Assembly: GCF_019457475.1 (NCBI RefSeq)
Contig: NZ_CP080413.1
Span: 2,542,001-2,606,000 of the forward strand
Source of the DNA: Shewanella acanthi
Lineage (GTDB): Bacteria; Pseudomonadota; Gammaproteobacteria; Enterobacterales; Shewanellaceae
Reading direction: 5' to 3'
Length of the DNA: 64,000 nucleotides
The first letter of the stretch is position 1. Every line of letters starts with the position of its first letter. A program made the translations under genes and the position numbers. Positions 1 through 9,026 of the stretch are shown here, piece by piece. Under the pieces are notes generated by a model. The model had not been told where the DNA came from, did no database searches, and saw nothing but the letters and a program-made list of their open reading frames with translations.

Positions 1-330
1 GAATTCTTTACTAAACAAGTACAAGAAGCTTTGCTAAGAGCCACCGACTTACTTGCCAGAATGGATCACAATCATTTTGCGCTAGGGTTATTTAATATCG
101 ATGAAGATGGTACTGAGGTGGTGCTCAAACGGATTGAGGAACAAATTGGCGAGTTCAATAGGGAAATTGCGCAAAATCACAAGCTTAAAATTGACTATAA
201 ATTAGCGGGCTGTATTTGCCTGCCAACGAATGCACACAAAATAGAATCACTATTTGCCAATGTGTCGCAACTTTCATTAGATCTAGAACGAAATCAACAG
301 CAAACCAAGGCATTAATCCACTTACAGTAA
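1..330 (+). CDS. C-terminal fragment, possibly a degenerate GGDEF-domain protein
   Basis: The reading frame is open from the first base of the window, so the gene begins upstream and only about 109 codons are visible. The segment ARMDHNHFALGLFN followed by a helix (VVLKRIEEQI) and GCICLPTN then a terminal helix has the spacing of the second half of a GGDEF domain (active-site hairpin, helix, IGVA-type strand). However, the GG[DE]EF residues themselves are absent, so cyclase activity would not be expected from this part. The assignment rests on pattern only. The gene ends just before a strong bidirectional terminator and converges on the TonB2 operon. Confidence 0.5.
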   Translation, partial: EFFTKQVQEALLRATDLLARMDHNHFALGLFNIDEDGTEVVLKRIEEQIGEFNREIAQNHKLKIDYKLAGCICLPTNAHKIESLFANVSQLSLDLERNQQQTKALIHLQ

Positions 331-354
331 CGATTGCTTTGTAAATGGCAGCAA

Positions 355-381
355 CAAAAAAGCCCCTTTCGGGGCTTTTTT
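355..381. terminator. Bidirectional rho-independent terminator
   Basis: An A-run, the stem GCCCC/GGGGC with a three-base loop, and a T-run lie between the converging fragment gene and the TPR gene. The symmetric A and T tracts allow it to work in both directions. Confidence 0.85.
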
Positions 382-402
382 AATACCGACGGTATCGGTG
401 AA

Positions 403-1647
403 TTACAGCTCGACGTTGTGCATACGCGCTTTCTCTTTAATGTAAGAGATATAGCTGGTTGCACTCTTCTCCGTCTTCTTATCTTTGGCAGCTAACACTG
501 CACGGTTATAAGCAGACTTATACTGTTTTAAACTTAAATGGGCTAACGCCAATTCAAAGTTTGCTTCACCAGGGTGGTCTACGCCCAGAGAAAGTGATTT
601 CTCAAGCACAGGAATGGCTTCAGAATATTTCTCGCTTAAGCTCAGTAAACGACCTTGTTTCAGGTAAAGCTTGCCATCGTTATTGATTGCAGCAGCTTTG
701 CCATAGTACTCAGCAGCTAACTTGAACTCTTTAGCGTTTTGATAGAAGCCCGCTAAAATCTCAAGAGATTTTGCATCTTCAGTGATTAAGCCAGACTTCA
801 TGTTTTTCTGGAAGATTTTAGCCGCTTGATATGGCGCACCTTTTTGTGCCATCAGCTGAGCTAAACGAGTGATATTTGCACCCGTATCCAAGAAACCATT
901 ACGGTAAGCTAAATCATAAGTTGCTAGCGATTTATCGTAATCTTCTACCATCAGATAAAACTGTGCTAATTGAACCCATAATTTACCGTCACTTGGGAAT
1001 AACGGAACCATGACTTCTAACACACCAACGGCTTGTTTGTACTTCTTCTGGTTGAAGTACGACGTCAGTTTCATCTGATACAGACCTTTATCAGGAGATT
1101 CAGCAAGTGCGAGGCCTTTATCAGCCACTTCAATTACTTTATCCCACTGTTTCAGTTCTGTGTGAGCAATACCAATACGGCGATATACTTGAGCATCGTT
1201 TTTACAGGTGAAATCCATCCACTTATAGTAATAGGAAATGGCTTCTTTAAACTTCTTCTCTTGTAATAACAAGTCCGCATAGAGACGCAATGTCGCAGCA
1301 TGATCAGTACCACCTAAAATGTCCGCATCAACGGCTTGCTTTAGGTACTTAACCGCGGTATCCATCTTGCCCTTTTCGGCATAGAAGTTACCTAACATAC
1401 GGGCGACATAGGCCTTGTCGAAATCATTCTTAGCGTTAGCTTCAAGCAAAATAGAAATCGCTTGGTCCAATTGGCCATTGGTATAGGCTTCGAATGACTT
1501 CTGAACTTTCTTAGCAGCACTTTCACCTACAGCCTTTGACTGACGTTTGTCAATCTCGCAGTTACCTGCAGCTACAGCAGAGCTAGCAAAGGTAACACCA
1601 CAAAGGGATAGCAATAGCGCTGTTGCGATTTTATTTGCATTACGCAT
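403..1647 (-). CDS. TPR-repeat periplasmic protein of the TonB2 operon
   Basis: 414 aa. A signal peptide of about 26 residues ends in SSAVAA. The rest is built of tetratricopeptide repeats, visible as repeated patterns such as YVARMLGNFYAEKGKMDTAVKYLKQA-type helix pairs, here in short form from about residue 80 to 400. It is the last gene of the operon, with only one base between the tonB stop and its start, and a clear GGAGG ribosome site precedes it. In Vibrio and Shewanella a TPR protein regularly closes TonB2 operons and is thought to act as a periplasmic scaffold. Its exact role is not known, and that function is inferred from context. Confidence 0.85.
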   Translation of the reverse strand: MRNANKIATALLLSLCGVTFASSAVAAGNCEIDKRQSKAVGESAAKKVQKSFEAYTNGQLDQAISILLEANAKNDFDKAYVARMLGNFYAEKGKMDTAVKYLKQAVDADILGGTDHAATLRLYADLLLQEKKFKEAISYYYKWMDFTCKNDAQVYRRIGIAHTELKQWDKVIEVADKGLALAESPDKGLYQMKLTSYFNQKKYKQAVGVLEVMVPLFPSDGKLWVQLAQFYLMVEDYDKSLATYDLAYRNGFLDTGANITRLAQLMAQKGAPYQAAKIFQKNMKSGLITEDAKSLEILAGFYQNAKEFKLAAEYYGKAAAINNDGKLYLKQGRLLSLSEKYSEAIPVLEKSLSLGVDHPGEANFELALAHLSLKQYKSAYNRAVLAAKDKKTEKSATSYISYIKEKARMHNVEL

Positions 1648-1648
1648 G

Positions 1649-2269
1649 TTAGTTGCCTCCTTTGTCTAAGGTGAAGTCAAGTTGAACTGTCATGCCAGGT
1701 TGCTTCAGCGGCTTGCCATCAACAATCTTTGGCTTGTATTTCCACTTTTTCAGTGCACGAATCGCTTCTTTATCGAATAAACGTTTAGGTTCAGCGTTTA
1801 TCACTTCAACATCATCTACACCACCTAACTCGTTAATCGTAAAGCGCAATTGCACCCAACCTTCTTTACCATCACGGGCTGCTGCAATTGGGTATTGAGG
1901 CTCGATACGAACGATAGGTGTTGCATCACCATCACGAGTCATCATATTACCCAGTTTAAAGCCAGTGCTTGCGCCACCTGCTTCAACACCACCCATGCTG
2001 AACGACATTGAAGTATCAATGTTGGTCGAGGTATCTGGTGGAGTCGCCTCAGGCTTCTGAGGTTGCTCTGGTGGTGGTGGCGGCTTAGGCACCACCCTTG
2101 GCTTATTCTGTGCTTTTGCGTCCTGTCTATCCATGGTGATTTCAATTACAGGGGTCTCAGTCGATGTTTCGGCGCGTTGCGCTCCTCCACCGACCAAGAA
2201 CGCCATAAAAGCGAACAGACCAAAAGTCACAGCAGCACCAATAAGGATTGATACTAGTGCTCTTAGCAT
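1649..2269 (-). CDS. tonB: TonB family energy transducer (TonB2 type)
   Basis: 206 aa. There is an N-terminal membrane anchor at about residues 5-27, then a short Pro/Lys-rich spacer (PKPPPPPEQPQKPE, about residues 60-75). A C-terminal TonB domain includes VRIEPQYPIAAARDGKEGWV and ALKKWKYKP, which match the family's YP...A...G.V and W.Y.P signatures. It transmits proton-motive force from the ExbB/ExbD complex to outer-membrane receptors. The spacer is short compared with E. coli TonB, as is usual for TonB2-type proteins. It is followed after one base by the TPR gene and preceded by exbD. Confidence 0.93.
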   Translation of the reverse strand: MLRALVSILIGAAVTFGLFAFMAFLVGGGAQRAETSTETPVIEITMDRQDAKAQNKPRVVPKPPPPPEQPQKPEATPPDTSTNIDTSMSFSMGGVEAGGASTGFKLGNMMTRDGDATPIVRIEPQYPIAAARDGKEGWVQLRFTINELGGVDDVEVINAEPKRLFDKEAIRALKKWKYKPKIVDGKPLKQPGMTVQLDFTLDKGGN

Positions 2270-2270
2270 A

Positions 2271-2675
2271 TTAATCGTTCCCCGCAGATACCGAAATCTT
2301 ATCTATACCAGCCGCTTTGACTTGGTCTAGAACTTTAACCACTAAACCGTGTTGCGTATCTTTGTCAGCTTGAATCAGCACAGCTGCTTCAGGGGCTTCT
2401 GCAAGCATACGCTCAACGTTTGCTGTTACACGTTCGATATCAACCTGACGGTTTTCCATCATGATCACGCCAGTTTTGCTGACGCCGATAAAGATGTTAG
2501 CCGAAGGCTTTGAAGTCGCTTGTGAAGCTTTTGGTTTGTTATAGTCCAAACCAGATGGTTTCACGAATGACGTTGTTACAATGAAGAAGATCAGCATGAT
2601 GAACACGATGTCGAGCATCGGGGTCATATCAATTTGCGCTTCCTCGTCTACACTGGAATGCTTTTTACGTGCCAT
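2271..2675 (-). CDS. exbD: ExbD biopolymer transport protein
   Basis: 134 aa from the ATG at 2675; a TTG two codons upstream is less likely. One N-terminal membrane helix follows the charged segment EEAQIDMTPMLDIVFIMLIF. The Asp in PMLDIVF corresponds to the proton-relay Asp conserved in ExbD/TolR. The periplasmic domain runs from about residue 45. It forms the inner-membrane proton channel with ExbB and drives TonB. The gene lies one base from tonB and 13 bases from exbB in a compact operon. Confidence 0.93.
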   Translation of the reverse strand: MARKKHSSVDEEAQIDMTPMLDIVFIMLIFFIVTTSFVKPSGLDYNKPKASQATSKPSANIFIGVSKTGVIMMENRQVDIERVTANVERMLAEAPEAAVLIQADKDTQHGLVVKVLDQVKAAGIDKISVSAGND

Positions 2676-2688
2676 GTTCAATCTCTCT

Positions 2689-3216
2689 CTAGTGGTGCGG
2701 CATGCTGTCTTTTAGCTTTTCTAAACTGATTTTCATTTTTGCATCAAGGCGAGTACTGAAGAATACTCCCGATAATGCTGCAACCATCCCAGCCATAGTT
2801 GGCATAGTCGCCATTGAAATACCAGCCGCCATCAAACGAGCATTACTCGTCCCCTGAACTGCCATCACATCGAACACTGAAATCATACCGGTAACGGTAC
2901 CTAACAAACCTATCATTGGACAAATTGCCACTAAGGTTTTAATAATCAGCATACGTGCATTCAAATCTTGCTTCGCTTGGGACAGCCAAGCTTCACGGAT
3001 ACGGTGTGCATACCAAGAGGTGGTTTCCTCTCTAGCATCCCATGCGGCAACGATTGCTTGATGTTGCTTTGGCGATATCCAATTTAGATACCAGTAACGT
3101 TCAAGCATCAATACCCACATTAAGAACAGTACAGCCGCAACTAACCAGAGGACGTCGCCTCCGGAGGCCATGAAGCCCCTGACGGAATCCCATATGTCCA
3201 TCAGGTATAGCATCAT
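2689..3216 (-). CDS. exbB: ExbB / TolQ-type proton channel subunit (second ExbB of the operon)
   Basis: 175 aa. Membrane segments lie near residues 22-40, 95-120 and 135-155. The segment ICPMIGLLGTVTGMISVF is the conserved MotA/TolQ/ExbB signature. It pairs with ExbD to build the proton channel. The start codon overlaps the stop codon of the upstream TtpC-like gene by one base, indicating translational coupling. Confidence 0.92.
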   Translation of the reverse strand: MMLYLMDIWDSVRGFMASGGDVLWLVAAVLFLMWVLMLERYWYLNWISPKQHQAIVAAWDAREETTSWYAHRIREAWLSQAKQDLNARMLIIKTLVAICPMIGLLGTVTGMISVFDVMAVQGTSNARLMAAGISMATMPTMAGMVAALSGVFFSTRLDAKMKISLEKLKDSMPHH

Positions 3217-4574
3217 TAGTTAGCCCTCTTCTCAGCGTGTGCTGCGATGATACCAGCACTTTGCTCTTCCAGAACTTGTACGATTGACTTGCTACGTGCA
3301 ACAACAACTGCGTGCATTAACATCAGTGGCAGAGCAGCAACCAGACCTTGTACAGTTGTGATCAGCGCCATAGAGATACCGCCAGCCATCAGTTTTGGAT
3401 CGCCAGTACCGAACAATTGGATACTTTGGAACGTTGCAATCATACCGGTTACAGTACCTAACAGACCCATCATAGGAGCGATAGCTGCTAATACTTTGAT
3501 GATTGAAATACGCGCTTCAAGCGCTGGTGTTTCTTTCAGAATTGCTTCGTCAAGTTTCAGCTCTAAAGTTTCAACGTCAACGTCTTTGTTTTCTTGGTAA
3601 ACTTTCAGGATGCGGCCTAAGGCGTTGTTACCTGGTTTATCAATGTTCTTACGTTGGCTGTTAACACTTGAACCGATGATAGTCATAGTCACTAAACGTT
3701 CGATAGAGATCAGCAGACCTAAAACTAACAGACCGATAATGATGTAACCGATTGTGCCACCTGCTTCTAAACGATCTTCAAAGCTAGCTTTGTTAGTGAA
3801 GATGTTTAACAGTACGCCGCGAGCTGGGTCGATGTAGAAAGGAGCAGTACCTGAAGCGGTTTGTTCCCACTTGCCAACTGCGCTAACTTGGTAACCTTCA
3901 GGCTGTTGTGATAACTCTTGAATTAAACCTAATTCAGGGTTGTAAACAACGTATTTGCCATCGGCAGTTAAGTTGTAAGCACCGATACGGTGGATAGTGG
4001 TGTTTTTAACGTTACCGTCGATACCAGTCACAGAACCTTCGAATTTAACAACCTTACCAGATTGTGCCATTTCGAATAATTGTTCTTGCCAGAATTGCTC
4101 TAACTCTTCAATTTTTGGTAGTTGCTTACGAGCACCTAAATCAGCAACAAACTTGTCACGATTTGGGTACTGAGCACTGACGTTAGAGCTGGCTAGTTTA
4201 CCCGCGAAATCGCCTGCTTCACCTTTAACCACACCGAACATCTCACCCAAGTCACCTTGAGCTGTTTTCAGGTCTTCTTCTAACTGAGCAATTTTACGCT
4301 CGTTATCTAAGAAAGCTTGGTTTAAGTCTTTACCGCGTTGTTTTTCAGCTGCTAAAGCATCTTTTTCACGCTTTAACAGTGCCGCTTTATCGCCACGTTC
4401 AGCTTGGAACTCTTGTTCACGTTTGCTGTTAACTTTACCTTCTGCAGCACGGTCAACTTTAACTTGTTGCAACAATTGGTCGATGGTCTTTGGCGCAACA
4501 TCAGCAGCGCTCACCATGCCAGCAGTTAAAGAGAAACTTGCAGCTAAAACAGCTGTAGTAATTAACTTCTTCAT
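3216..4574 (-). CDS. TtpC-like ExbB-domain protein with long periplasmic N-terminus
   Basis: 452 aa. A signal peptide (about residues 1-23, AGMVSAAD) precedes a Lys/Glu-rich coiled coil (about 30-100). A globular periplasmic domain follows, then a MotA/TolQ/ExbB membrane domain from about residue 270 to the end with APMMGLLGTVTGMIATF. This layout matches TtpC, the extra component required by TonB2 systems of Vibrio, where it bridges the Ton complex and the receptor. It lies between the DUF3450 gene and exbB, with end-to-start overlaps on both sides. The TtpC function is inferred from architecture and gene order. Confidence 0.88.
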   Translation of the reverse strand: MKKLITTAVLAASFSLTAGMVSAADVAPKTIDQLLQQVKVDRAAEGKVNSKREQEFQAERGDKAALLKREKDALAAEKQRGKDLNQAFLDNERKIAQLEEDLKTAQGDLGEMFGVVKGEAGDFAGKLASSNVSAQYPNRDKFVADLGARKQLPKIEELEQFWQEQLFEMAQSGKVVKFEGSVTGIDGNVKNTTIHRIGAYNLTADGKYVVYNPELGLIQELSQQPEGYQVSAVGKWEQTASGTAPFYIDPARGVLLNIFTNKASFEDRLEAGGTIGYIIIGLLVLGLLISIERLVTMTIIGSSVNSQRKNIDKPGNNALGRILKVYQENKDVDVETLELKLDEAILKETPALEARISIIKVLAAIAPMMGLLGTVTGMIATFQSIQLFGTGDPKLMAGGISMALITTVQGLVAALPLMLMHAVVVARSKSIVQVLEEQSAGIIAAHAEKRAN

Positions 4575-5356
4575 TATTGTGCAGTCTCCGCAGCAGGAAT
4601 TGGTAACGCGAATAGATCTAGAGCGCCTTGTTTACGGGCAATGCGGATACCTTTGGTCAGGTCACGCAAGTAGCTATCGTCTAACTTGTCCCAAGCCTTA
4701 GTTTCAGCGTTGTATATCCAGCCAGACTTTTGATCTAAACTTTGAGCATACAGAGCAACGCGGCCTAAGTTGAAGAAGTCTACTAATACTTCTTTACCAT
4801 CTAAGGTCAGTTTGCCTGGGTTGACTGCTACAGCACTACCATACTCACGCTCGATGCTGTACGCATCCAAGATCAAACGGTATTTCTCTGCTAATGTAAC
4901 TTCCGCAGTGTTTAAAAGTGTTTTTAATTCTTTAATGCGGTTAGCACGAATTTCAGAGTTAAAAGGCAAATCTAATTGAACGAATTGTTCTAAAGACTCA
5001 ACCATTTTAAACATTAAAGGCACTACGCCTTGACGCAGTTTATCAACACCATTGATGTCGTTCTGAACGGCATCCATTGTTTTTTGTTGATCAGCTACTA
5101 AGCTGGCAACGTAATCGTTATATGATTTCAGAGACTCGCGCTCATCAGCAACTGAACCATACTCAAACAGCATGTCTTGTGCTTGATCGAAATATTTATC
5201 AACATTCTTTTGCGACGCAGCAGCATCAGCATGGATCATACTATCCGCTTTTTGCACGTCGGTAAGAGGATCTGCAACCACTAAGTTGCTGCTCGCTAGT
5301 GCCAGCACGCCAACAAGTGCAGTAGCGATTTTTGTTCTATTGCTTACCTTGGACAT
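4574..5356 (-). CDS. DUF3450 family periplasmic protein, first gene of TonB2 operon
   Basis: 260 aa from the ATG at 5356; a TTG at 5365 is also in frame. A signal peptide ends near SSNLVVADPL. The middle is largely helical and charged (VQKADSMIHADAAASQKNVDK, split here as a general description), followed by a mixed domain containing YIYNAETKAWDKLDDSY-like residues. DUF3450 proteins regularly open TonB2-type operons in Shewanella and Vibrio. Their biochemical role is unknown. The stop codon overlaps the start of the TtpC-like gene. Confidence 0.85.
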   Translation of the reverse strand: MSKVSNRTKIATALVGVLALASSNLVVADPLTDVQKADSMIHADAAASQKNVDKYFDQAQDMLFEYGSVADERESLKSYNDYVASLVADQQKTMDAVQNDINGVDKLRQGVVPLMFKMVESLEQFVQLDLPFNSEIRANRIKELKTLLNTAEVTLAEKYRLILDAYSIEREYGSAVAVNPGKLTLDGKEVLVDFFNLGRVALYAQSLDQKSGWIYNAETKAWDKLDDSYLRDLTKGIRIARKQGALDLFALPIPAAETAQ

Positions 5357-5530
5357 AGTTCCCAACCAATTTGAAGTGAATAAAAAGTTTAACTCGACAG
5401 TAACATCATATTCAGCAAGACATGCTTCGAATGATGTTTTAGCTAAGTTCGTCTTTCTCTTGTGTTTCTTAGTTTTTTCTTCCCTTTCCTATGCCTTTAC
5501 AGGCATAGACCCGCTGGCATCATTTCACAA

Positions 5531-5552
5531 AATGTTGACCTGTGTCAACATT
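5531..5552. promoter_or_regulatory. Perfect 22-base palindrome, operator candidate for the TonB2 operon
   Basis: Arms AATGTTGAC and GTCAACATT are separated by CTGT, about 175 bases upstream of the DUF3450 start. There is no T-run, so it does not look like a terminator. The symmetric TTGAC-N4-GTCAA form suggests a dimeric repressor site. The regulator is not identified. Confidence 0.45.
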
Positions 5553-5848
5553 GAGAATTAGCAAAAAATCTACTTTGAAAAAGTTTAAGCCAAATCTTGG
5601 TACTAACAGGCCGTTTTATAAACAACTTATATACTAATATGATTATTTATCTCAGTCCCAAATGTTCACTATTTTAAATTTAATTATCCAAATCAATTAC
5701 TTAGCAATATTTTCATCACTCTGTTTGTCAAGTAACAATAATTGAGGTTTAAACTTAAGAAATAATAAGTTTACAAAACAGAAAGTGTCTAAGGAAAATG
5801 TAACTAGGAGATTAATTTACGGGGTATAACGAGGACTTTTATGTAAAA

Positions 5849-5870
5849 AGCCCTAGGTTGACCTAGGGCT
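5849..5870 (-). terminator. Terminator of the TonB-dependent receptor gene
   Basis: The stem AGCCCTAGGT/ACCTAGGGCT with a two-base loop is followed on the minus strand by TTTTT, 35 bases after the receptor stop codon. Confidence 0.85.
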
Positions 5871-5904
5871 CTAAATTTTTAATCAGGTTTCTTCGAAATG
5901 TTGA

Positions 5905-8664
5905 TTAAAATTTCATGCTTGCACGAACAAAGAAGTAGCGACCTAATACATCATAAGTATAAGGGTCGGTGTTCGAATCATTGTTACCTGTGTAGTAAGG
6001 AGGTTCTTTATCAAACAGGTTGTTGATACCACCTGACAGTCGGATATTTTGTGTTAAATCAAAAGACCCTGAAAGGTCATGATAAACAACACTGCCAACA
6101 GTAGGAGCATAACAAGCTTTAGTTTGACATGCGAACGAATCCATCCCATCGATGTAACGAGCTTCGTAAGTGAAGCTCCAATCATCTAAATTAGCAGTAA
6201 CATTGATATTGCTCTTAAGTTTTGCGTATGCACCAACACCACCAGTAATGTAACCACGGTAGTCTACCGCATTACCATCAGGGTCAAACTCTTCATACTT
6301 AGTTAAAATTGAAGTATCCCAACCCACTAACCAATCAACTGACAGTGCATTAAACGCATAAGCTACGTTGATGTCGAAACCAGAGGTATTTGTTTCACCA
6401 ATATTTTGTAAACCGTTGTTAAACTTAATTCGGCCACTATTATCAATAGAAATATCAGCTGCTTGGCACAAAGCAGTATTAGTATTGATCTTATTACCAG
6501 ATGCATCCATACACATGTTGGCTACATAGTTAGAATCAACTGATGTAATAGTGTTCGAAATCTCAATATCATAGTAGTCAACAGTCATTGACAGGCCATC
6601 TACGAAGCTTGGTGAGTACACTAAACCTGCAGTTGTGATATCAGCTTCTTCTGGAGTCAGCAAATCGTTACCACCAACTGTCACTTCAGCTTGGTCTTGC
6701 TCAGTAGCTGGATGAACAATTTGATCAAACGACGGTGATGCACCACCGTAAAGCTCACTTACTGTTGGTGCACGGAATGCTGTAGATAAACCGCCACGCA
6801 GCATTAAATCATCATATACACGCCATGTCAGACCTAGCTTCCAAGTAGTATCACTGCCAAAAGAGCTATAGTCGAAATAACGCATTGCAGCACTTAAGTC
6901 CAGTTGTTCTACTAACGGCAAATTGCTCAGTAAAGGAACAGCTAATTCAGCATAAACTTCGTCAACACTGAACTCGCCAGAAGTAGATTCTACTGGGGGA
7001 TCGTTCGCCAGACCTTGGGCAGTTAATGAGTCAGGAGTGTAGTGAGCAGCTTCTTTACGGTGTTCCCAACCAGCAGCGAAGCCCATTGTACCGGCAGGTA
7101 AATCTAAAATATCACCCGTTAAAGTTGCAGCTGCGATATCTAACTCGCTACCACCACTATTAACTTCTGTATAGATATACGGAGCGATGCTATCACCCAT
7201 CCATGAAGATTGTAGGAATGGATCGAAATCACCGGCTAATACTGCATCATTAATTGAGCCTAGATTGTGTAGGTTAGCTAAAGTATCAACTGAGTCGTTA
7301 CGACCTTTGTTATAAGAAAGATCCCAGCTCCAGCCGTTTTCAAATTCGCCTTCAACACCCAATACAATACGGATGGTATCGACAACTTGATCAAAATCAC
7401 GAGTACCAGATTCAACCATGCGACGGCCGTAGGCTAGCTCTTCACCTGGTTGAACCCAAGGTAAGAGGTCATCGGTCATCCAACCACCAGCAGAGATAGG
7501 ATCATAAACCCAAGGATCGTTGTTCCAAATAGGTTGTGGAGCCATTTGCTGATTAGACCAACGCTTAGAGTACATGGCTTCAGAGAAGAATCGAGTTGTG
7601 TCGGTTAATTCGTAAGTTCCAGAAACAGTTAAATTCAAACGTTCCATAGGCGTAAACAAATAACTATCTTTTGCATAGTTATACGCATCATTAGCAGTAG
7701 CATAATCATGGTAACTACCACCACGGCCTGTTATGTTTGCTTCAGACATACCATCGAAATATTCGAATTTAGCTTCACCTTTACCATTATCAACGTATTG
7801 ACCGTAGTATCCTTTATCGCCTATGGCATACTTACCATTTTCACCAGACCCTACGATGCCAAAGTTATAGTCACCCCAAATATGACCGCCTTGGTTGTAT
7901 GAACTACCACCACAATACAGGCTAATTTCACCATTTGCATTTGGTCTAGTTTCGGTAATAGGGCAATCAGAGAAACCACGGTCTGCTTGGCTTGCTTCAC
8001 CACGTTTAGTGTATTGAGCGCCAAAAACAATATTACCTTTATCGAAAGTGTTACCAAGTGTCAGATCAATAGTAGATTCATCAGCATCGCCATCAGCAGA
8101 GATACCAGTTTGGACATTAACTTCAAAACCTTCGTAATCACGTTTTAAAATAATGTTAACAACACCAGCGATAGCATCAGTACCATAAACTGCTGAAGCA
8201 CCGTCTTTCAGTACTTCTACACGTTGGATCATGGATACAGGGATTGTGTTCAAATCAACAGTAGATGATGCACCAGTACCGGATGCAATCATACGGCGAC
8301 CATTAACAAGAACTAATGTACGGCTCGTACCTAAACCTCTTAAGTTGATTCGAGCGTTACCACCTGAACCGTTGTTTATACCAGCGTTGGTCATAGCACC
8401 ACCCGCTGATGTCATTTTTTGCAGCACATCATCAATAGATACTGCTCCAGAAGAAAGAATGGCTGAAGCGTCAATAACACTTACTGGACTTGCTGTTTCC
8501 AGATCTGCACGCTTGATACGTGAACCAGTTACCGCAATACGCTCTACTTTTGCAACATCTGCAGTCTCGTCTGCAGCGATTACTGGTGCGCTTAAAACAC
8601 TCGCACTAACGCCTGCAATCAGTGCAAAACGCACTGATTGAGCAATTAGATTATTCTTATGCAT
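5905..8664 (-). CDS. TonB-dependent outer-membrane receptor, substrate unknown
   Basis: 919 aa. A signal peptide ends near SAPVIAAD. A TonB-box-like stretch (ERIAVTGSRI) lies at about 41-50. The plug domain at about 55-180 has VRGLG-type NLRGLGTSRTLVLVNGRR and VEVLKDGASAVYG. The remainder is a 22-strand-type barrel ending in aromatic-terminated RYFFVRASMKF. The RIKRADLETASPVSVID opening is typical of the large Shewanella and Xanthomonadales receptor families that import carbohydrates, peptides or other ligands, and nothing here identifies the ligand. Two Cys (near 232 and 250) may form a loop disulfide. It lies next to the TonB2 operon but has its own terminator and promoter region. Confidence 0.9.
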   Translation of the reverse strand: MHKNNLIAQSVRFALIAGVSASVLSAPVIAADETADVAKVERIAVTGSRIKRADLETASPVSVIDASAILSSGAVSIDDVLQKMTSAGGAMTNAGINNGSGGNARINLRGLGTSRTLVLVNGRRMIASGTGASSTVDLNTIPVSMIQRVEVLKDGASAVYGTDAIAGVVNIILKRDYEGFEVNVQTGISADGDADESTIDLTLGNTFDKGNIVFGAQYTKRGEASQADRGFSDCPITETRPNANGEISLYCGGSSYNQGGHIWGDYNFGIVGSGENGKYAIGDKGYYGQYVDNGKGEAKFEYFDGMSEANITGRGGSYHDYATANDAYNYAKDSYLFTPMERLNLTVSGTYELTDTTRFFSEAMYSKRWSNQQMAPQPIWNNDPWVYDPISAGGWMTDDLLPWVQPGEELAYGRRMVESGTRDFDQVVDTIRIVLGVEGEFENGWSWDLSYNKGRNDSVDTLANLHNLGSINDAVLAGDFDPFLQSSWMGDSIAPYIYTEVNSGGSELDIAAATLTGDILDLPAGTMGFAAGWEHRKEAAHYTPDSLTAQGLANDPPVESTSGEFSVDEVYAELAVPLLSNLPLVEQLDLSAAMRYFDYSSFGSDTTWKLGLTWRVYDDLMLRGGLSTAFRAPTVSELYGGASPSFDQIVHPATEQDQAEVTVGGNDLLTPEEADITTAGLVYSPSFVDGLSMTVDYYDIEISNTITSVDSNYVANMCMDASGNKINTNTALCQAADISIDNSGRIKFNNGLQNIGETNTSGFDINVAYAFNALSVDWLVGWDTSILTKYEEFDPDGNAVDYRGYITGGVGAYAKLKSNINVTANLDDWSFTYEARYIDGMDSFACQTKACYAPTVGSVVYHDLSGSFDLTQNIRLSGGINNLFDKEPPYYTGNNDSNTDPYTYDVLGRYFFVRASMKF

Positions 8665-8971
8665 TGTCTATCTCCCTGGACATAATATGTCTTTATTATT
8701 TTCTGCTTATTCGGTTAGCAGTTAAATACCAGTGTACTACCAATAGTACGCCAGACTTGGCGGCAACAATAAAATCACAAACAAAACCTTTTATCAACAC
8801 AAAATAACCAAAAGCCCCATTTGAAATACAAATACATTCAACTTAATCTACTCAAACGCGTAATGTTGTAACAACCCTTTCAGCGCAGTTTTAAATATGC
8901 AATGAAATAAGTTCATTAAATAAATTAGTAATAGAGCTTATTATTCAATCAGACATTCTGCTTAACAAAAA
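8665..8971. other. Intergenic region upstream of the TonB-dependent receptor
   Basis: This AT-rich leader of the receptor gene contains a perfect 16-base palindrome, GTACTA-CCAA-TAGTAC, at 8734-8749, about 70 bases before the receptor start. That is a plausible operator position, but the regulator is unknown. No coding sequence or RNA gene is seen. Confidence 0.55.
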
Positions 8972-8993
8972 AGCCAGTCATTACTGACTGGCT
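8972..8993 (-). terminator. Terminator of the porin gene
   Basis: The stem AGCCAGTCA/TGACTGGCT with a four-base loop is followed by a T-run on the minus strand, just after the porin stop. Confidence 0.85.
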
Positions 8994-9026
8994 TCTTGTG
9001 CTTAATGAGTTAACGTTTACAAATCG

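Larger units (their letters stand above)
5357..5904. other. Intergenic region between TonB2 operon and TonB-dependent receptor
   Basis: This AT-rich stretch holds the upstream region of the TonB2 operon, a perfect palindrome at 5531-5552, a weaker inverted repeat at 5751-5772 (AAACTTA/TAAGTTT) and the terminator of the receptor gene at 5849-5870. No convincing coding sequence is seen in it, and I do not recognise a good Fur box. Confidence 0.7.

Noticed and set aside
5286..5561. Plus-strand 91-codon frame with a hydrophobic stretch
   Set aside because: It starts antisense inside the DUF3450 signal-peptide codons, which yields hydrophobic residues by chance, and has no ribosome site.
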